Source of the DNA: Prostheceraeus crozeri
Taxonomy: Eukaryota; Platyhelminthes; Polycladida; Euryleptidae
NCBI GenBank assembly: GCA_907163375.1
Contig: CAJQUW010007550.1
Location: 174,001-238,000 of the forward strand
Reading direction: 5' to 3'
DNA length: 64,000 bases
Part shown: positions 47,131 to 57,600 of the stretch, one piece after another
Position numbering within the stretch: position 1 is the first letter of the stretch
Layout: every line of letters begins with the position of its first letter
Program-made: the position numbers and the translations under genes
The notes under the pieces: model-generated
The model's input: only the letters and a program-made list of their open reading frames with translations
Database searches by the model: none
Told to the model about the DNA's origin: nothing

Positions 47131-49987
47131 TCTTGACGCATTTTAGCTTATTTCTTATTTTCTGAAGAACAACACGTATTTGTGGGCATCTTAAACAAAT
47201 TGATGTTGTTAACAATTCCTTAGTCACATGCAAAAAATGCCGGACCAAAAGGAACTTACACATTCAAATATTGTTGTAGACAAATCAAGAATCAGAAATC
47301 CAATCATATTTCATAGGAAAATGAAAGGAGCCGCATTATGTGAATCCAACAAGCTGCGGAACTGAAAATTTTGAGGAATGATTATTTAGGCACACAATTA
47401 GGTTGCAGGTTTGAAACCTGTGTTACAGTTCTTGCTCTCTCTGTATTTCATTTTCCGATCGGAAAATATGGCCTTGATGAGATTTTCCGATAAGAAAATG
47501 AACCCAAATTTTGAATGTGAATCTCAGTTTCCGTCGGTTATATTTTCCGAACGAGTAAGATTTCATTAAAGCGATTCGGCTCCATAATTTCCGCAATATA
47601 CCTTTTACATTTTTCACAATCATTTTTATTTGCTTATAATAAATGCTTAATATCAATGTCCGACGTCTTTTTTTCAATCAGTGAGTGTTATCTTTTTATC
47701 AGTGATTTCTGCCTTTTCAATGTAGATGTGCGCAGTCAAACAATTTTTTACTAATTAGCAGGCAATTCAATTATCAATAGGACACTCAGAACTGCGGAAA
47801 CTGAGTCCCGTGTTTCTGTTACGGCTCTCAGTCTCCTAGTTGGAAACTACTAAAATCTGGTTTTAATTTCTTAGAAAACTGCTAAAATCTGGTTCTAACT
47901 TCTTAGGAAACTACTAAAATCTGATTTTCATTTCTTATAGGAAAATGAAACACTTGCTTCTTTTTTCCGACAGGCAACTAAGACCCAAGGAAAATGCATC
48001 TCATAATTCTGGGTCTCCAGGACGCAGAGCGAAAACTCTACCACAAGGTAACTGCGTCGGTTGTTGCATCTCGCTCGGCTCAAGCTAAGTCAGCTGTGAA
48101 GGATTCGGCACGGAATTTTTTAAATTTCACACTGTAATATTTCTATGCTTGACAGACAATCGGACATGTATAGGCTATGTCTCAAATCTTGCGTACTTTT
48201 TCCAATCACGGAGGGTCGAATGGTGCTGAGACTGCCAGTAGTGTTGTTGAGCTTGCAGCGCATATATAGCAGTAGGCCGTAGGAATCACAGATTATTGAA
48301 TGAGATTTATTATTTATGAGGAAGTAAAGATCATGAGTAAAGAAAAGCTCAGGACAGTCTGCCGAAAATTGCAATTCCGCTTGTCTGAATCATTCTGCAA
48401 AAATACACGTGTAACCTATATTTGACGACCTACAAGCATCGCTCCTTGCAAACTCACTGATGGATGTTTCTTGATGGCCTACTATATTCTTGCATAGGCT
48501 AAATTAAATTACCGAAGAAGGCTGTATAAAGGCGATAGACCGCTAAAGGCGTTAGTTATGTAATGGGCTTTACTTTACTGCTACAGAATTGACATTACAT
48601 GTTGCAAAATTCCTGCACGGTCGATTATGTCAAGTTTGAGACTGCTCCAATGTTCAGAATTTCGATAGTCGTGTTAATATAGTCATCAGTTTCAAAGGCA
48701 TATGTCAAATGTGTCCGCGGATGGTAGAAAAATGACAGAAATGCCTCACTTGGACAATATATAAATCACACAAATCATGTAATGACAACTTCAAATTTGT
48801 TTTTATACGAAACGGTTCACCGCGGATCATTTTAAGAGCTAGTTCTATGTTATCAGGGAACGTAATGGCTTCAATAAGGGAGTCAAGCGGTTGATGTCCA
48901 ACTTACCGTTCAACCGAAAGGTAATTAACCGGTTGCTTTGAAATCAAAAAAATTTGTGTTATTCATCACATTTGAAATTTTAAGACCAGGTAAATGACAT
49001 AAAATCCCTGGATGGATTCTACTCCGCTACTTTCGATATAGCTGCCCAAGTGAATGACCATTAGCATCGATTCAGCTGACGCATTTGAGCTAACCTCATC
49101 ATATCATTTGATGTTGAAGACTGATATAATATACCATTGCTCTGACAATCCACCCAAAGAGACGGATGATTAACTAGTAATTATCTTCAATTCACTATTC
49201 TTTGGCAGATAATATATGAATGCACATGTACGAGTACAAAGGCAGAGGCGGTGAGTGGAACATTTCATATCGTGATTCTTGCATATCATGCTGTTGATTT
49301 ATGTCTTAATGTCTTAAAATTCAGACGAACATTTTTGCTTTTAAATCATATACAAATAAAACAAAATCGATTGTGTAAAAAGCCGAAATCACATGAAGCA
49401 CAGTCACATTCAATCAATGATCTTGGTGATTAATGTCAGTGATTGAGATTAACAGTATGCGATATGGTGTGTTTACGAATAAGCCTGTGTAAGTATCTAA
49501 TGAAACTGCTGAAAAGCGACTATTTGTAATTGAAACATGCACGCTACGTCTACGCTGTTGTATGCCGATTAGCTATTGAAGTTTCTTGCATAGCGGCAAG
49601 TATATTGGTTTCTGAATGACTGTAGCTTTAATGATAAGACTTTTAGAAGATCAGATCACTGTCGCGAACTTACTGTTAGCGCTTTGACATTGGTAATAAG
49701 TGTTCACATGTCACACTTTTAGTACGATATAAGTCACTATATATCTCGTTGTGTGAAGGCAAGAATGATGACAGCCTCTATAGGATGAGTGGACAATAAA
49801 CCGCTAGGACTTTCAGAAAATCAAACCTTTAGGACAAATGGACAATATAAAAAATCAAATAATTTAAAAACGTACATGCAGAAATGCTTATATTTTTCTG
49901 TATGTTCCATTTGTTGACGACGTCCTTCTTCATAAATTTCTCTATCACTGAATTTAGAAGTTTATGACCTACTAATAAGCCCAGCGC
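47131..49987. other. no gene recognised
   Basis: AT-rich DNA. The only clear feature is a three-unit, 32-bp tandem repeat at 47,843-47,940 (ACTACTAAAATCTGGTTTTA and variants). Confidence 0.5.
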
Positions 49988-50344
49988 GTGGTTGCGGCGC
50001 CATGCAACACATCCACGGGTAAGCAAACATATTCAAAATGCGGAACCGAATTTGAGAACAAATATAAAATATCAGTTAGGGGACATGACACAACAACAAT
50101 TGAGTGGATTGAATACATGCGACAGTATGGATTGACAGTAAAAACTGACAGCTTTAAAAAAAATTGGACAGAAAACAGTCTTCTACAGAAGATCCCCTAT
50201 TCTCCCACATGTCTCCCTATACCACTGATTCATTATTGAGATGCTTCATGGATGCCCTCAAACACCGGGATACGGCTGGGTACCGTGTCGTTAACAAATT
50301 ATATACAGAAATATATACAGGCAATAAGCGGGCGCGGGGCCTAA

Positions 50345-50813
50345 AAATTCATTTTCGTTTGTTTGTGAAGCTGTGAGAGCCAATGAATCATGATCTTATT
50401 GCGAGTAAATCTTTGATGCAAATTGTGTTATGCTAATAAAGTTATTATGACGCATACACACATCTCACGCGTGCTCACGAACATGCGAACGTGTCATGGG
50501 AAACCCGAATCACGCTACCTCTTGTTGAGCGAGCGTAATCAATGAAGCAAGATTAACATTTACAGTAAAAGCCAAAGAAAATTCATTTTCGTTTGTTTGT
50601 GAAGCTGTGAGAGCCAATGAATCATGATCTTAATGCGAGTAAATCTTTGATGCAAATTGTGTTATGCTAATAAAGTTATTATGACGCATACACACATCTC
50701 ACGCGTGCTCACGAGCATGCAAACGTGTCATGGGAAACCCGAATCACGCTACCTCTTGTTGAGCGAGCGATAATCAATGAAGCAAGATTAACATTTACAG
50801 TAAAAGCCAAAGA
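50345..50813. repeat. 234-bp tandem duplication, two near-identical copies
   Basis: Copy 1 at about 50,345-50,578 and copy 2 at about 50,579-50,813 both start AAATTCATTTTCGTTTGTTT. They differ at only a handful of positions, so the event is recent. No coding content. Confidence 0.9.
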
Positions 50814-51240
50814 AGCAATGTTTAACAGATGCGAGATAGATAACAGTTGAGCCGTGGCAGAAATAAGAACAGTTTGCTTGAAAAAAGGCTCGGTCAGTGT
50901 GTTCACTTTTGTTCAGATGGCGATGGCAGCGTCAGTCGGCTCCATGCTTAACCGATTTTACTTTAAAGTTGAATGCGTCTGTTGATAATTTAATTGGTTT
51001 ATGGCAAAAATCTAACTTAAATTCATTCATATTGAAGATTCAAATATTAAACAATCATAGAAAATCTATCATGAAGGTACAATTTACAGCAATGACTGTG
51101 AATACACCAAAGACAACTTCTATATCTTCTACATGTTATTGCGCCACATATAAACGCACTGTTCGATGGATTTTTGTTTGTCTTTGTGTAGTCTTTTTTC
51201 TCGACACCTTAACCGCAGATGGTCGCTATTCTCGTCAGTA
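50814..51240. other. no gene recognised; left border of the viral element probably nearby
   Basis: A 114-codon plus-strand frame at 50,897-51,241 has no domain. The sequence character changes at about 51,240, where CpG-rich DNA with poly-C modules begins. The exact element border cannot be set without its right end. Confidence 0.4.
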
Positions 51241-51284
51241 GTAAGGAAGTGACAAACACCAGATAGCGCAAGATGGCCGCCATC

Positions 51285-52430
51285 GCTGCGTCCCCCCCCC
51301 CCTCTGGCACGGCAGAGTGTCGTGGTCGGCCGCCGTGGTGCTTCGGGTCTGAGTCCCCCCCCCCTCTGGAACGACAGAGTCTGTCGTGGTGTGCCGACCA
51401 GGTAGGTTCACAACATGTTCGCTGACTCCCCCCCCCCTCTGGAACGACAGAGTGTGAGACTCGGATGTGTTGGTCTCGTATGGGTTGACGTGACCGACCG
51501 CCAGGATTAGTGTTGAGGCTATAGTGTGTGATGTTTTTGGTGCAATCTGCTGAATGTTGGGTTGTAAATGGGTTGTTTCGAGTGGAAGGAGTGTTCGGAT
51601 GAGAAAACGGAGTCCAGATTCGGAATCTACGTGAAATTTTGGGTTAGGAAGGATGTTTCCAGCGAAATCGGAGAGAAAAAATTTTCAACATTTTTCGAAA
51701 AAACGACAGAGTTAGAATTTGGGATGTTTTGGTGTGTAGCGCCCAAACGAAGCATCGGATGAGAAAACGGAGGCCAGATTCGGAATCTACGTGAAATTTT
51801 GGGTTAGGAAGGATGTTTCCAGCGAAATCGGAGAGAAAAAATTTTCGGCTGACGTCCCCCCCCCCCTCTGGACAGCTTGCTTCGATTTTGGCTTCCAGTG
51901 GACGGATTTTGTCGTGCGATAGCTCGTTTGAAAGCTAAGAGTGAGACAAATTCAGTGAAAGAATCGGCTTGTTCCTATCTGTCTTCGTTCAAAAGTTAGA
52001 GCGGTTACAAGATTTTAGGTCGGAGCTCGCTTACCTGAAAAAATCCTAAGTGTCAGAGTGACTTTGTATGGGTAAAATTTTGAAAATTTTCCAAAGTGTG
52101 GAATTTCGACCTGGGACCGTCACCAAAACATTTTTCATCAAATTCTGAAATTTCACTGACGTCCCCCCCCCCCTCGGGAGAGCTCGCTTCGATTTTGGCT
52201 TCCAGTGGACGGATTTTGTCGTGCGATAGCTCGTTTGAAAGCTAAGAGTGAGACAAATTCAGTGAAACAATCGGCTTGTTCCTATCTGTCTTCGTTTAGA
52301 TGTGAGACGCCATTTAAGATTTTGGGACATTGGTGAAAAACGACAGAGTTAGAATTTGGGACGTTTTGGACTCTAGCTTCAAAACGAAGCATCGGATTGG
52401 AAAACAGAGACCAGATTTGGAATCAGCTTG
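51285..52430 (+). repeat. poly-C repeat modules upstream of the viral early-type genes
   Basis: Five C tracts of 10-11 bases (51,292; 51,355; 51,428; 51,856; 52,163) are each followed by TCTGG or TCGGG. Two long direct repeats are layered on them: 51,596-51,686 with 51,756-51,846 (period 160), and about 51,850-51,992 with 52,157-52,293. Part of the module (GACAGCTTGCTTCGATTTTG, 51,871-51,890) recurs inverted at 58,591-58,613. The arrangement suggests a subterminal or regulatory repeat region; the function is not known. Confidence 0.8.
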
Positions 52431-52439
52431 ATGTTATTG

Positions 52440-52510
52440 TCCAATGAGGATCATCATCCAATGAGAATCAAGCATTTCTTTATAAATAGCGAGCCTTCCA
52501 CAGTGAGAAT
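52440..52510 (+). promoter_or_regulatory. CCAAT/TATA promoter
   Basis: Two CCAATGAG boxes (about 52,441 and 52,459) precede TATAAATA at 52,481-52,488. An initiator-like TCATTCC lies about 30 bp downstream. This gives a 5' leader of roughly 80 nt before the ATG at 52,589. Confidence 0.7.
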
Positions 52511-52588
52511 CATTCCATCGTTGAATCACACGAGTGACGGACGCACATTTTCTCTCTCTCTAGTTCCCTGTTCTATTACCCAACTAAA

Positions 52589-53364
52589 ATGGTAAGTCGC
52601 TACTTCCCTCCCTCTCCTCCCTTGAACGTAAACTTAATACAATCTTTTTTCATTTTCAGGCATCTACTCCATCTGCTGCACTAGTAGGACAAAATGGCGG
52701 TCAAACGTTACAAGGTTCGCTACGGTCAGATCATCTACAACTGAGGCCAGTGGAAGAAACATCCAAGGTACATAATCCTACACCGCTACAGCGTAAATTT
52801 AAACAAGCCTTGCGTTATGATGATCATAGCGTAGTACTCCAAACGGGAATGCTCCCTTCCACGGATGTCAAGATAATGCACAATCAGTATGGGGACTACA
52901 TACTGATCCCCGTGAGTCCGTACATTCGCCACCAACTTGATATTATTGAGGAGTACGTGACATTAAATATGGACATTCCTACTCCTCTTGCTCAAGAGTG
53001 GAAGGCGAGAGATGACAAGGATACTCCCTATAGAAAGATTTGGGATGGTAATCACATTTGCCTACCGGTATCACATTGGTGTACTTACTATAAGAAGGAT
53101 GGAGATCATTCAATACCCATCAGATGTGATGAGCTCGGAGAAGGTACTTGGGATATCCTTTTCAAAGTGAATGGGCTATATTATGGTCGACACAAGGATA
53201 ATAAAATAGCCTCTCTCTCCATGCATATGGAATCCATTTTATATATTCCGAAACCAGCCAACGTGGACGACATAATTGATCAAATCCTTAACAGCAGTGG
53301 TACGAAGCGCAAGTCGGAGAAGAATGCTACATCAAAACGCAAATCAAAGAAGGAGAATTACTAG
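52589..53364 (+). CDS. spliced viral protein with basic tail, DNA-binding-like, family unknown
   Basis: Exon 1 is just the ATG (52,589-52,591). A 68-bp intron (52,592-52,659) starts GTAAGT and ends TTTTCAG. Exon 2 (52,660-53,364) continues in phase 0 to give about 235 residues. There is no ATG at the start of exon 2, so splicing is needed for a normal start. The middle of the protein is beta-rich (GDYILIPVSPYI; GTWDILFKVNGLYYGRH; SILYIPKP). The last 20 residues are highly basic (KRKSEK, KRKSKK), like a nuclear signal or DNA contact. An OB-fold single-strand-binding role is possible but only a guess. It has its own CCAAT/TATA promoter and is first in the gene block. Confidence 0.75.
52592..52659 (+). 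other. 68-bp spliceosomal intron directly after a start codon
   Basis: Donor G|GTAAGT at 52,592 and acceptor polypyrimidine-TTTTCAG at 52,659. Removal joins ATG to GCA TCT in frame with the downstream 204-codon stretch. Confidence 0.75.
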
Positions 53365-53398
53365 TCCTTTCCTAACTCTACCCTATGACAATTCGCTT

Positions 53399-53516
53399 AT
53401 GTGCTTTGAGTGTCGTAGACGTGGTCTTATTAGATACATTTTACTTCTTCGTTGCCATCATATCATTTGTGTATTTTGTCGTGAAAAAGCATCGATGTAA
53501 TTCTTCATTTTGTAAT
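53399..53516 (+). pseudogene. small RING-like zinc-binding frame, frameshifted
   Basis: From ATG 53,399 the frame reads MCFECRRRG, then LRCHHIICVFC: C-x2-C, 13 residues, C-x-H-x2-C-x2-C, a RING-type spacing. After CREK a run of five A is followed by a stop in this frame; the next frame continues briefly with HRCNSSFC, which could supply the last ligands. It lies 34 bp after the preceding stop and before the exonuclease. It may be an intact small gene with an A-run indel, or noise; viral RING proteins often act as ubiquitin ligases, but nothing here proves that. Confidence 0.35.
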
Positions 53517-53559
53517 ATGTTATAGAACGCTTCCTTAGATGTGTAAATTTCCGTTTTAG

Positions 53560-54108
53560 GCTTCTATCATCATTTTTATGGATTGTGAGGGTGAACCTGT
53601 ACAGGAGCTCAGTGCTATTGCTATGAACAATTGGACATATCAGATTGTTAGTGTCTATCATCAACATGCCAACTGTGATCCCAATGTTGATCAATGGGCG
53701 AGAAAACACATTCATGGACTTAATCTGAAATATTTGCAAGACTATGGCTTTTCTTGTGAGAGTGCTCTTCTTATTGACTTTAAACGATGGTTAGCTGCTT
53801 TCAATGTTATACGCATCTTTTGTAATAATCCTGGTAAGGAGAGGAAAGTATTTCCCAATCTAATCATTGATGATATTTTGCTCCCGCCTTGGGATAGTAG
53901 AGTGAATCAACATTATCATGAAGTCACGAAACGTTTTAAGGATTTGTGTGTTCCTATTTTGTCTGTTCGTTGTAGTAGCTACGTTCATAACCAATGCTTC
54001 TTTCCTCCTTACCTCAACACTGCCAAAGTCCTGTATGGTTATCATTGCTCGCTGTATGATAGTTATCAGCTGTATCTATTTTATCTCTTTCAAACCATTG
54101 ATTTATAA
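53560..54108 (+). CDS. DEDDh (DnaQ-like) 3'-5' exonuclease
   Basis: Numbered from the internal Met at 53,578: D2-C-E4-G is Exo I; WARKHIHGL (40-48) is the His-Gly helix found after it; CNNPGKE (82-88) occupies the Exo II place; YHCSLYD (155-161) gives the H-x4-D Exo III motif of the DEDDh class. Six more codons upstream (A-S-I-I-I-F) supply the beta strand that must precede Exo I. They follow TTTTAG at 53,559, an apparent splice acceptor in phase 0 with the ATG-only leader exon at 52,589. The expected role is editing or processing of viral DNA in the nucleus. A poly-A signal AATAAA lies 22 bp after the stop (54,131). The Exo II acidic residue is not certain. Confidence 0.72.
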   Translation, partial: ASIIIFMDCEGEPVQELSAIAMNNWTYQIVSVYHQHANCDPNVDQWARKHIHGLNLKYLQDYGFSCESALLIDFKRWLAAFNVIRIFCNNPGKERKVFPNLIIDDILLPPWDSRVNQHYHEVTKRFKDLCVPILSVRCSSYVHNQCFFPPYLNTAKVLYGYHCSLYDSYQLYLFYLFQTIDL

Positions 54109-54130
54109 TGCATGCTTGTTACCGTTATTC

Positions 54131-54136
54131 AATAAA
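54131..54136 (+). terminator. poly-A signal AATAAA after the exonuclease
   Basis: AATAAA 22 bp past the exonuclease stop codon. Confidence 0.6.
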
Positions 54137-54195
54137 TGTTACTATGAGAAGAGTTGTTGTTTTCATGCAATGGATGGGTTAGTTAAAGGGCGATC

Positions 54196-54606
54196 ATGTC
54201 TTTCTCAAACGACTGCGGAACATTACGTTTTCATAGGCAAAGTTTAAAAGGAGCTGTTCAAGATTATGTGATAAATTTTCATAAAGATGAGACCGACATC
54301 GAAGCAGTGGTCGATGATGCTAGCACTCTATTTCTAGAGTTAATGAATACATTCTCTGATAGCATTGTCATGGCGCGATTAGTTGCGAAAATTAAGTTTA
54401 GTCATTTTGGAAAGGAAGAGGTGGAAAGTCGCTCTTTCCATTTTGCTTCTTATTCAATGGAAGTGGTAGATCACCCCGAAGAATTTTTTAAAAGACATAT
54501 GATAAAAATTGCTGAACGTCTTAACGCATTTAACCATCATGGTAGCAGTCTAGTGATTGAAGCGATTTCAGATATTCACATTCAACTTTCCATAAAGAAA
54601 AATTGA
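54196..54606 (+). CDS. fragment resembling the region N-terminal to protein-primed DNA polymerases
   Basis: A 136-codon frame begins at ATG 54,196; an in-frame stop lies 12 bases upstream. The second half (HFASYSMEVVD, EEFFKRHMIKIAERLNAFN, GSSLVIEAISDIHIQL) resembles, from memory, a conserved segment upstream of the B-family polymerase domain in invertebrate virus-like elements. The frame then ends abruptly at 54,606, exactly where sequence character changes to CpG-rich DNA. It may be a truncated polymerase gene, a gene with a distant exon, or an independent small protein. No polymerase catalytic motifs follow in the window. Confidence 0.45.
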   Translation: MSFSNDCGTLRFHRQSLKGAVQDYVINFHKDETDIEAVVDDASTLFLELMNTFSDSIVMARLVAKIKFSHFGKEEVESRSFHFASYSMEVVDHPEEFFKRHMIKIAERLNAFNHHGSSLVIEAISDIHIQLSIKKN

Positions 54607-57600
54607 AAATGCAGTGGGGTGACTGTTATGGAATGGTGCTAGGCGGAGCAAGCATGGTGTCTGCGTGGAGCGGTATGTGTAGGCCGATGCTCACTGCCGT
54701 GCAGAGAGTAGGTCATGATTCCGCTGTGCAGTGGTAGTCATGCGTGTTTGAGGCGTGTAGAGTGTGTGAAGCGAGGAGGGGGCTGTGTGTAGGCGGAAGG
54801 TTCACTGACGCTCGGCGCTCTAAGAGAGAGACGCGTGTGCGTTATAGGCACATTGCAGGTGAGCGGATGGAAGCGTCAGGAGGTGCTTGTTTGGGGGGAG
54901 TGGAAGGCCGGAGGTAAGCTCGGGAGTAGCTGGAGGATGATTGCTGCGATCTTACGCTATGATCTTTGCGAGAGGAGGCGAGTGGCTGGTTGCGATGCGG
55001 CTGTGTTCATCTCGCTCCACATGCGCGCATTCAAACTTGGCTAATGTAAACCTCTGTGCATTGCTCATTTCGAGAGTCACTTATGTCGCAAATTTAGTTG
55101 CCTATGCAGAATGTGGTAAAGATAGGTTTTTAGCAAGAAGACTAACACGGAACATGGCGAAACGTAACAATAGTCTAAAGCGTTTTCTTCAGCCATTCAA
55201 GCTTTCTCCGACGAAGACAAGCAAATCAGCGGATACAAGTGCTGCAGACGACATGTAACTGACACGATGAAATGTGAATTGTGAAATTATCTATCTAGAG
55301 TGTGAGGAAGTTGTGAGCGAATAGACGGAAATTTAGCGCCAAGACAACACACGAAGTCTACATGTAATTTTCATAGCCGTGTACTTGTGTCTGTAGATAT
55401 TTGCGTTGCCACTCTCACAATCTGAAAGAGTTTGTGTCAATTGTGAAGTTAGGAAATGACTATGCTACTCAAGAAGCTGCTCCGACTTGTCTGCCTTTCG
55501 TGATCTCAGCGCATACTTGCTCGCTCTCGAGTGATAATGTGTACTGTCAATCTATGGTCGCATCACTCTCACGCTGGCTGCTGTGCGCAACCTATGGGAT
55601 AATATCTTTGGCTACTAGAGCGTTTTAATTATGCTAGAGAATGTGGTGCTGCTCAAAGTGTCAATAAAATGTGATTGTCAGACGTATCGCAATGTGTAAA
55701 GTTCTGACTGTATCAGGTCCCTGCGTCGTGCACGTTTAGAATACTGTTTATCTCATCGCTGGACACTTAGTTGTGATAAGAGAAGGCGTAGATCTGGTTT
55801 AATGAGGAACCTATCCAAGCTCGATCGATGTATTGAGAAGTGTGTTATCCCGTAGATATTATATACGTCTGTCTCTTTGCTTCAGGAATTGCCTAACTCG
55901 TCGCACCTTTATTCGGACTGAAGGAAAGTCGCTAGTTCGCTAGTGGATAAGTCTTCGCTAATGATGTTGTTGTGTTGGATGATTTATTAAAGAAAGTAAG
56001 AAGTTCGAAGATTGTTTGACAGGATTATGTCTCGCGACTCGTCGCTAGCACACCATAGAAAAGGTTGTTTATCATCTATGTGTTACACAAAATTCTTGTC
56101 TTCCTGATGGTAAAAGAAGCTAGTAGACTCGAAGCCATGAATACACATCTACTATATCGAATGATGATTTGACCGAGAGGATCAGCGAGATTGTGAAAAG
56201 TGCTATACTATGAAATTGTCTTCGCCAGCGAATAACTGTGCACACTCATGAGGGAGCTATCTCTATGAGTGCATCACTCAGATAGCTCTCTTCTAATTGA
56301 AATTTTTTCAAGCAGCTTGTGCAAAGAACCATGTCGGTGACTAGTATGGAGACTGATCTCTTTACGATGGGTTGTATCCAGTTACGTATTAGAGGTTCTC
56401 AGGAGTTTCTGATTCGTGATATTGATTGAAATACAACTCTCCGTTGCTCTAGATCAGATCTGGTCGGACGATATGTAATATGGTTACTCTATTCTCGCAT
56501 CGTGTGTTATGCCGTCAGGATGAGAATATGTACAATTGAACTATCCATGGCAGCAAGTAAGCAACCTCTTGCAAATCAAATGTATAGGAAAGAAATAGAT
56601 TATCAGCAAAATGTTACATGCAGAGATCCACATCGCAGTTTGTGTATTATATACGAATCGGAACTTGTTGACGCTCTATGTATTGATAGTGAAATCGTTT
56701 AAGAATATTATAAGTCTTGGTGTATCCGTAGTATACGTCGGCAACGGTCGAGTCGACTTACTCTCTCTGAGTATCTCGCGTCACGAGTGCATAGTCTAGA
56801 CTTTCAACCGCGCTCGTATTGAATCGCCATCTCAAATTAAATGATATGTATGTGAAAGCACAATGACGGCTCACGAGCTAGACTATCCAATATCCAACCC
56901 CCCCCCCCCCCGCCCCTCCTAGACGTTGATTCACTGTAGAGTTGTCTAGTGTCTATTATAGATAACGCTCTCGTCTGTTTGTCTTAGTCGCTCTTCCGCT
57001 GTGTAGTTGTCATATATTTGTATACCTCTATTGGTTGAAAAGCTCTATCAATGCTCGCAACAGAGAACACTCTTCGCTATGTAAATAATTGAGAATTGAA
57101 GAAAGAACTGTGACTCAGACAGTCGGGCCACTAACTCCGAATGCGCGTACAGGCTCGATGAAGTAAATTGCCATACAAATTGGTTTAGAGTACGACTCCG
57201 ACCTGCTTATCTAATCTGCCCTTCCAATACTCATAAGCAGTAAACAAGAGATGGAAGTGAGCAAACGTAGATGAGAGTAGCATACGCCTTCAGCTATAAA
57301 CTGAAAGGAAACGTTTTAAAATAGCTCCTCTAGGAAATACTTTTCTCAGACTATTAATATGAAGCAGATGTGTTGCTTGTCCATGTGAAGGTTTACGCTG
57401 TCCTGAGTGTAAGAGTGTCAGAGTGGACGTGTGAGACTTGCTGCGCGCAGCTGCTCATAGATGAAACGCTAGCTCAATGTGACCTTATCTCTGTGCGATG
57501 CGCAGAATCCGTAGATCTATACCTTGAACGCGACTTCCTCCTCTATACATGCCTCCCCCCCCCCCGCCCCTCCCCCCTTCCACACTTATACCGAACAAAC

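Noticed and set aside
54835-55628. Overlapping frames of 69-105 codons in the CpG-rich region
   Set aside because: No domain, no start context, overlap in several phases; expected by chance in less AT-rich DNA.
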